DNA of 64,000 nucleotides. Source: Cercis canadensis. Its lineage: Eukaryota; Streptophyta; Magnoliopsida; Fabales; Fabaceae. Positions 60,810 to 64,000 of the stretch are shown here, piece by piece. A model generated the notes under the pieces. It saw only the letters and a program-made list of their open reading frames with translations. It made no database searches and had not been told where the DNA came from. Location: contig QAOA01002120.1 in assembly GCA_003255065.1 (NCBI GenBank), positions 79,205 through 143,204 of the forward strand. Reading direction: 5' to 3'. Within the stretch, counting starts at the first letter, position 1, and each line of letters starts with the position of its first letter. Made by a program: the position numbers and the translations under genes.

Positions 60810-61535
60810 AAGTCTCCATTCTCTGAAAATATCTTTTATAAAATAAAATAATTTTTTTATAATATTATATATGTATGTCATATTACACTGACGTAGTAAA
60901 CATACATAATTTTTATATTTTATTTGATATAAAATTAATGTATTTTATTTTCTCAAACAAACTTAAAAATAGTTAATTTATACATATATCATTCACACAT
61001 TAATTATTCTTATAAAGTATAACATATAATAAAATATTTAAGNAGAAACTTCCAAAATAAAAAAAAAATCTAATAATATAAGAATTTGAGAGTTTGACCT
61101 CAATTCAGATTTAGTAAATTTTGGTAATTTCTTAATTGAGTTATCTTGATGGATAACTCGTATTTCCTTTTGTGACAAGAATATTTCTTGGCAATCAAGT
61201 CTTGCAGGATAAATATTTGCATTGGATAAAAAAATTTGAAGTACGTGTTTTATTAGAGAGTTTGTGAGATTTTATGAGAGTGATAAATCCTTGAAGGATA
61301 GAGATTAATTGATAATAATGAAATATAATTTTTCTTAGATACTTTGTTATATGTCATACTATATAATAATATTTAATATGTGAATGATATGTGTATAAAT
61401 TAATTATTTTTAAGTTTATTTGAAAAAAATAAAATAAATTAATTTTATATTAAATAAAATATAAAAATTATATATGTTTACTACGTCAATATAATATGAC
61501 ATACACATATAATATCATAAAATCTCCGTAATAAA
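60810..61535. repeat. two relatives of the CHI-intron MITE
   Basis: About 60810-61020 (inverted) and 61320-61535 share GTATAAATTAATTATTTTTA, ATGTCATACTAT and ATCATAAAATCTCC-type ends with 16619-16831. An N lies at 61043. Confidence 0.5.
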
Positions 61536-62402
61536 ATATTTTTGAGATGAGAAAGTTGAAAGTTCCACAACACATGCATTAATTCACGTTAAACTTCGGT
61601 TTTCCTCTGAGATATTGTTAATTTGAATTTGAATTTTGCAACATTTGGCCCCAACAATTTTTTTTTTCTTTAAATTTTTCTTTTAAAACTTTAACTTTTA
61701 ATCATCTACTTTTTGTAATTCTTTCATATTCTAAATATCATTAATTGTTTATAACTGGACTTTAACTTGATAATAAAGACGAGCATGTAATATGTGACTA
61801 AATGCACATTTAGATGTTTAATTATTATCATGGCTAATATCTTAGAGTAGTGAATTAATTAGAATTCATATTGATGGCTTTTTTTTTTTTTTTTTACTAG
61901 ATAGAGGAGGTAAATTAGTTAAAGCATGTGCAGGTTAGCTTGAACACTACCTAATGGCAAATACTAAAATATTATTATTGTTGTTATTGTTGTTAATTAA
62001 TTAATCTATTGATGTAGGGAATTAGTATTTCAACTGTTATTATTACTCATGTCATAGGCTATTTATTACAAAAAAATGTTATAGAGACAAAATTATACTT
62101 CATCCAATAAAATAAATTTTAAGTCTAACAAATAATAATAGTAGTATCAATTATCTCACCTAATCTTATCTTATATTTATTAATTGTGGCAAATTGAAAC
62201 ACACTGTATTTCTGAATGTTCGATTCTCTTTTTCCCAATGACCTTAATGTTGCATCAAATTGACTTTTCAATTATATAATAATAATAAAAAAAGTATTGA
62301 TAAAATGATAAATTGTTTCAAAAAGTAGGCGCTTTAGTATTTTATTTTCAAATAATCATTATTAAGGTGAATTAGCCTTAAAATCTATGCAAATATTAAT
62401 GA
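61536..62402. other. AT-rich intergenic sequence
   Basis: No gene; (TTG)n/(TTA)n-like short repeats near 61970-62000. Confidence 0.4.
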
Positions 62403-62834
62403 CTTTTTGACATAAATATTATATTTTACAAACAAATTTACCAATTTATAACCGTATTTAACTTATTACTTAAATATTACGATTTTTAAAAAATTAAAAA
62501 AAAAACATAATCTATATGTGGAGACCACCAGACTCGTCAATGACAATGCGGCACATCCACGTCGATGGCCCCATGACATGTCAATTTTTGTTGCCTTTTA
62601 AGAATTAAAAAACGAAAGAAAGAAAAATGTTGTAAGTAGTCAAGTTTATGAAAGGACATGCTAATAGACTATTGACATGTCTCACGTGGACATGTCACAT
62701 AGCTATTGGTGTATCTAGTAGACACCCATATGTTTGAAAGGTTTTTTTTTTATTTTTAATTTTTTAAAAATATAATATTTATGTAATTAAATTAAAAGTA
62801 TAATAAATATATACTTTTATTGTTAAAGTATAAT
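62403..62834. mobile_element. TIR element with ACGTG-rich centre, copy 2
   Basis: Ends TGACATAAATATTATATTTT and (reverse complement) TCACCTAAATATTATACTTT are inverted. The centre has CCACGTCGATGG, CATGACATGTC and TCACGTGGACATGTC. Related to 56530-56813. Confidence 0.6.
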
Positions 62835-63525
62835 ATTTAGGTGAATGAACGGATATGTATAGGAAAAAGCAATTTTGTACTTAACTTACATAACTCTACG
62901 AGGACCTAAGTCCTAATCCTCTCTCTCTCTCTTCCCCCACAAAAAGAAAAAGAAAAAACAGATTCCTGGGCTCAATTGGATAGTATTCTCATTCTTGTCC
63001 AGGTTCACCATATCACCAGGATCCCCCTAGTGATGGTAGGAAAGGCTACCATGAGTATCTCACCTTGTTGCTAATGTTTTCTTCATTGTGACTCAGCTTT
63101 TTTTGTTGTTTTAGGGCGGGGAGAGGAGATGAACAAATAAATAGCATTTGATAAAGGAAAAGTAACACCTATGTTGCCTATATGGTAAAGAATTGATTAC
63201 AAAAATCACAAAAGAAAAACAGGAGTGAAGTCCTTCAATAATGTAATTTTCCAAACAATTTTCATGTATACAGTACTTTTTAAAACAAATGACACCACAA
63301 TACTTTTTTTTTTTTAAGTTCAATGTCGCATTTTGATAATGAAAGAAGTGTTGAATTTTCGTTTTTGGTTTAGTTGAGTGCTGAATTTTGGCTACATACA
63401 GTGCAATTTTTATTTTTTTTTTAGTTCAATATCAAATTTTGAGGGTTAAAATGGCATAGAGAGCCGCATTTTGATAGTTTGACACATGTGGAGTGCCGCA
63501 CTATGACAGTCTACATGTTCTCCCT
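62835..63525. other. spacer with repeat-like sequence
   Basis: GGGCTCAATTGGATAGT (62969) followed by CAGGTTCACC resembles a degenerate SINE head. About 63330-63530 has dispersed-repeat character (TTTTGGTTTAGTTGAGTGCTG and variants). Confidence 0.35.
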
Positions 63526-64000
63526 TCAAAATTCGGCTCTCCAAGTATCAATGTGTAAGTCAAAGTATTGAGTCAAATTACGCAATGTGTAATACTCTGT
63601 TTCCTCAAAGCTCTTATAACCTTTATTCTTGCTTGCACTTTCCGCAATGCCATTGCTGAAGGTCACTTCTGTTGAATATTTCCACTTTGACTTGGATCCT
63701 AGAGGGCTTCTACGTGTATAATCTGCAATAAATTTTCATAAATGAGCTTATGAATTTGAATGAAACAAGAAGAAAAATTGAATACCCAGATGAAATTTTC
63801 AATGAAAAATCAGAAGTTGAGAGAACAAACCTGAAAAATTAGTGTCATTGAGGATTGGAAAATCATTGACATCTAGAACTGAAATTGGGCTGAGATTTTC
63901 TGAGCAAAACTCAGTCTTTATCTTCTTTGGTGACTGCTGGTTTCTTGCCCTTTTGGTCAGTTCCTTCTGTCTGTTTAACAATGGAGAGTTTGAGTTTGAG
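63526..64000 (-). CDS. 3' part of an unrecognised gene, runs off right edge
   Basis: Two exons on the minus strand: 63831-64000 (continues beyond the window) and 63526-63722, joined in frame across a short intron with good GT-AG signals. The product reads LNRQKELTKRARNQQSPKKI, then ENLSPISVLDVNDFPILND, then YTRRSPLGSKSKWKYSTEVT. It is hydrophilic and probably intrinsically disordered; the SPISVLD motif is reminiscent of plant DUF688/DUF4378-type proteins, a weak impression only. The last ~90 bp run into repeat-like sequence, so the true end may be earlier, at a splice donor near 63620, or elsewhere. Confidence 0.5.

Overview
This is nuclear DNA from a flowering plant, almost certainly a eudicot. 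The genes have GT-AG introns, AT-rich spacers and plant-only families: a P-class PPR protein, a PLATZ zinc-finger protein, a chloroplast pfkB kinase and chalcone isomerase. The spacers are full of plant-type MITEs and a Ty1-copia retrotransposon. I could not fix the species. The chalcone isomerase has the Thr-Met active-site pair usually linked to legume type II enzymes, but that is weak taxonomic evidence.

Layout. (1) 0.49-3.29 kb: a young Ty1-copia element on the minus strand with 314-bp LTRs and a perfect 5-bp target duplication. It splits what looks like the first coding exon of a minus-strand gene. (2) 5.9-12.1 kb: a five-exon plus-strand gene for an RRM protein resembling REPRESSOR OF SILENCING 3 / NOL8. 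(3) 12.8-23.7 kb: a chalcone isomerase gene (CHI, minus, 225 aa, four exons) inside nested direct and inverted duplications, including an inverted pseudo-copy of its last exon. (4) 23.9-28.6 kb: a five-exon minus-strand gene for a CDC14/SIN-component domain protein. (5) 28.7-32.5 kb: little recognisable coding sequence. (6) 32.6-36.5 kb: a mitochondrial-type PPR gene (minus) ending in an 11-codon exon. (7) 37.0-42.0 kb: a NARA5-like chloroplast pfkB kinase (plus), divergent from the PPR gene across about 540 bp. (8) 42-57 kb: a repeat-rich, gene-poor stretch with many TIR elements, SINE-like repeats and decayed prolamin-like (ECA1-type) gene fragments. (9) 57.4-59.0 kb: a four-exon PLATZ gene (minus) whose first coding exon is only the ATG. 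(10) 59-64 kb: TIR repeats, then the 3' part of an unrecognised minus-strand gene leaving the right edge.

The genes do not form one pathway. CHI acts in flavonoid synthesis; the PPR and NARA5 products probably serve mitochondrion and chloroplast; the ROS3-like and PLATZ proteins are probably nuclear regulators. The most striking structure is the CHI locus: sense and inverted copies of its 3' end lie on one chromosome segment, an arrangement that could yield double-stranded RNA. Several single-N positions are flanked by near-identical direct repeats, so part of the apparent duplication is probably unmerged contig ends. All exon boundaries come from reading splice signals by eye and checking frame; none was confirmed with transcripts.
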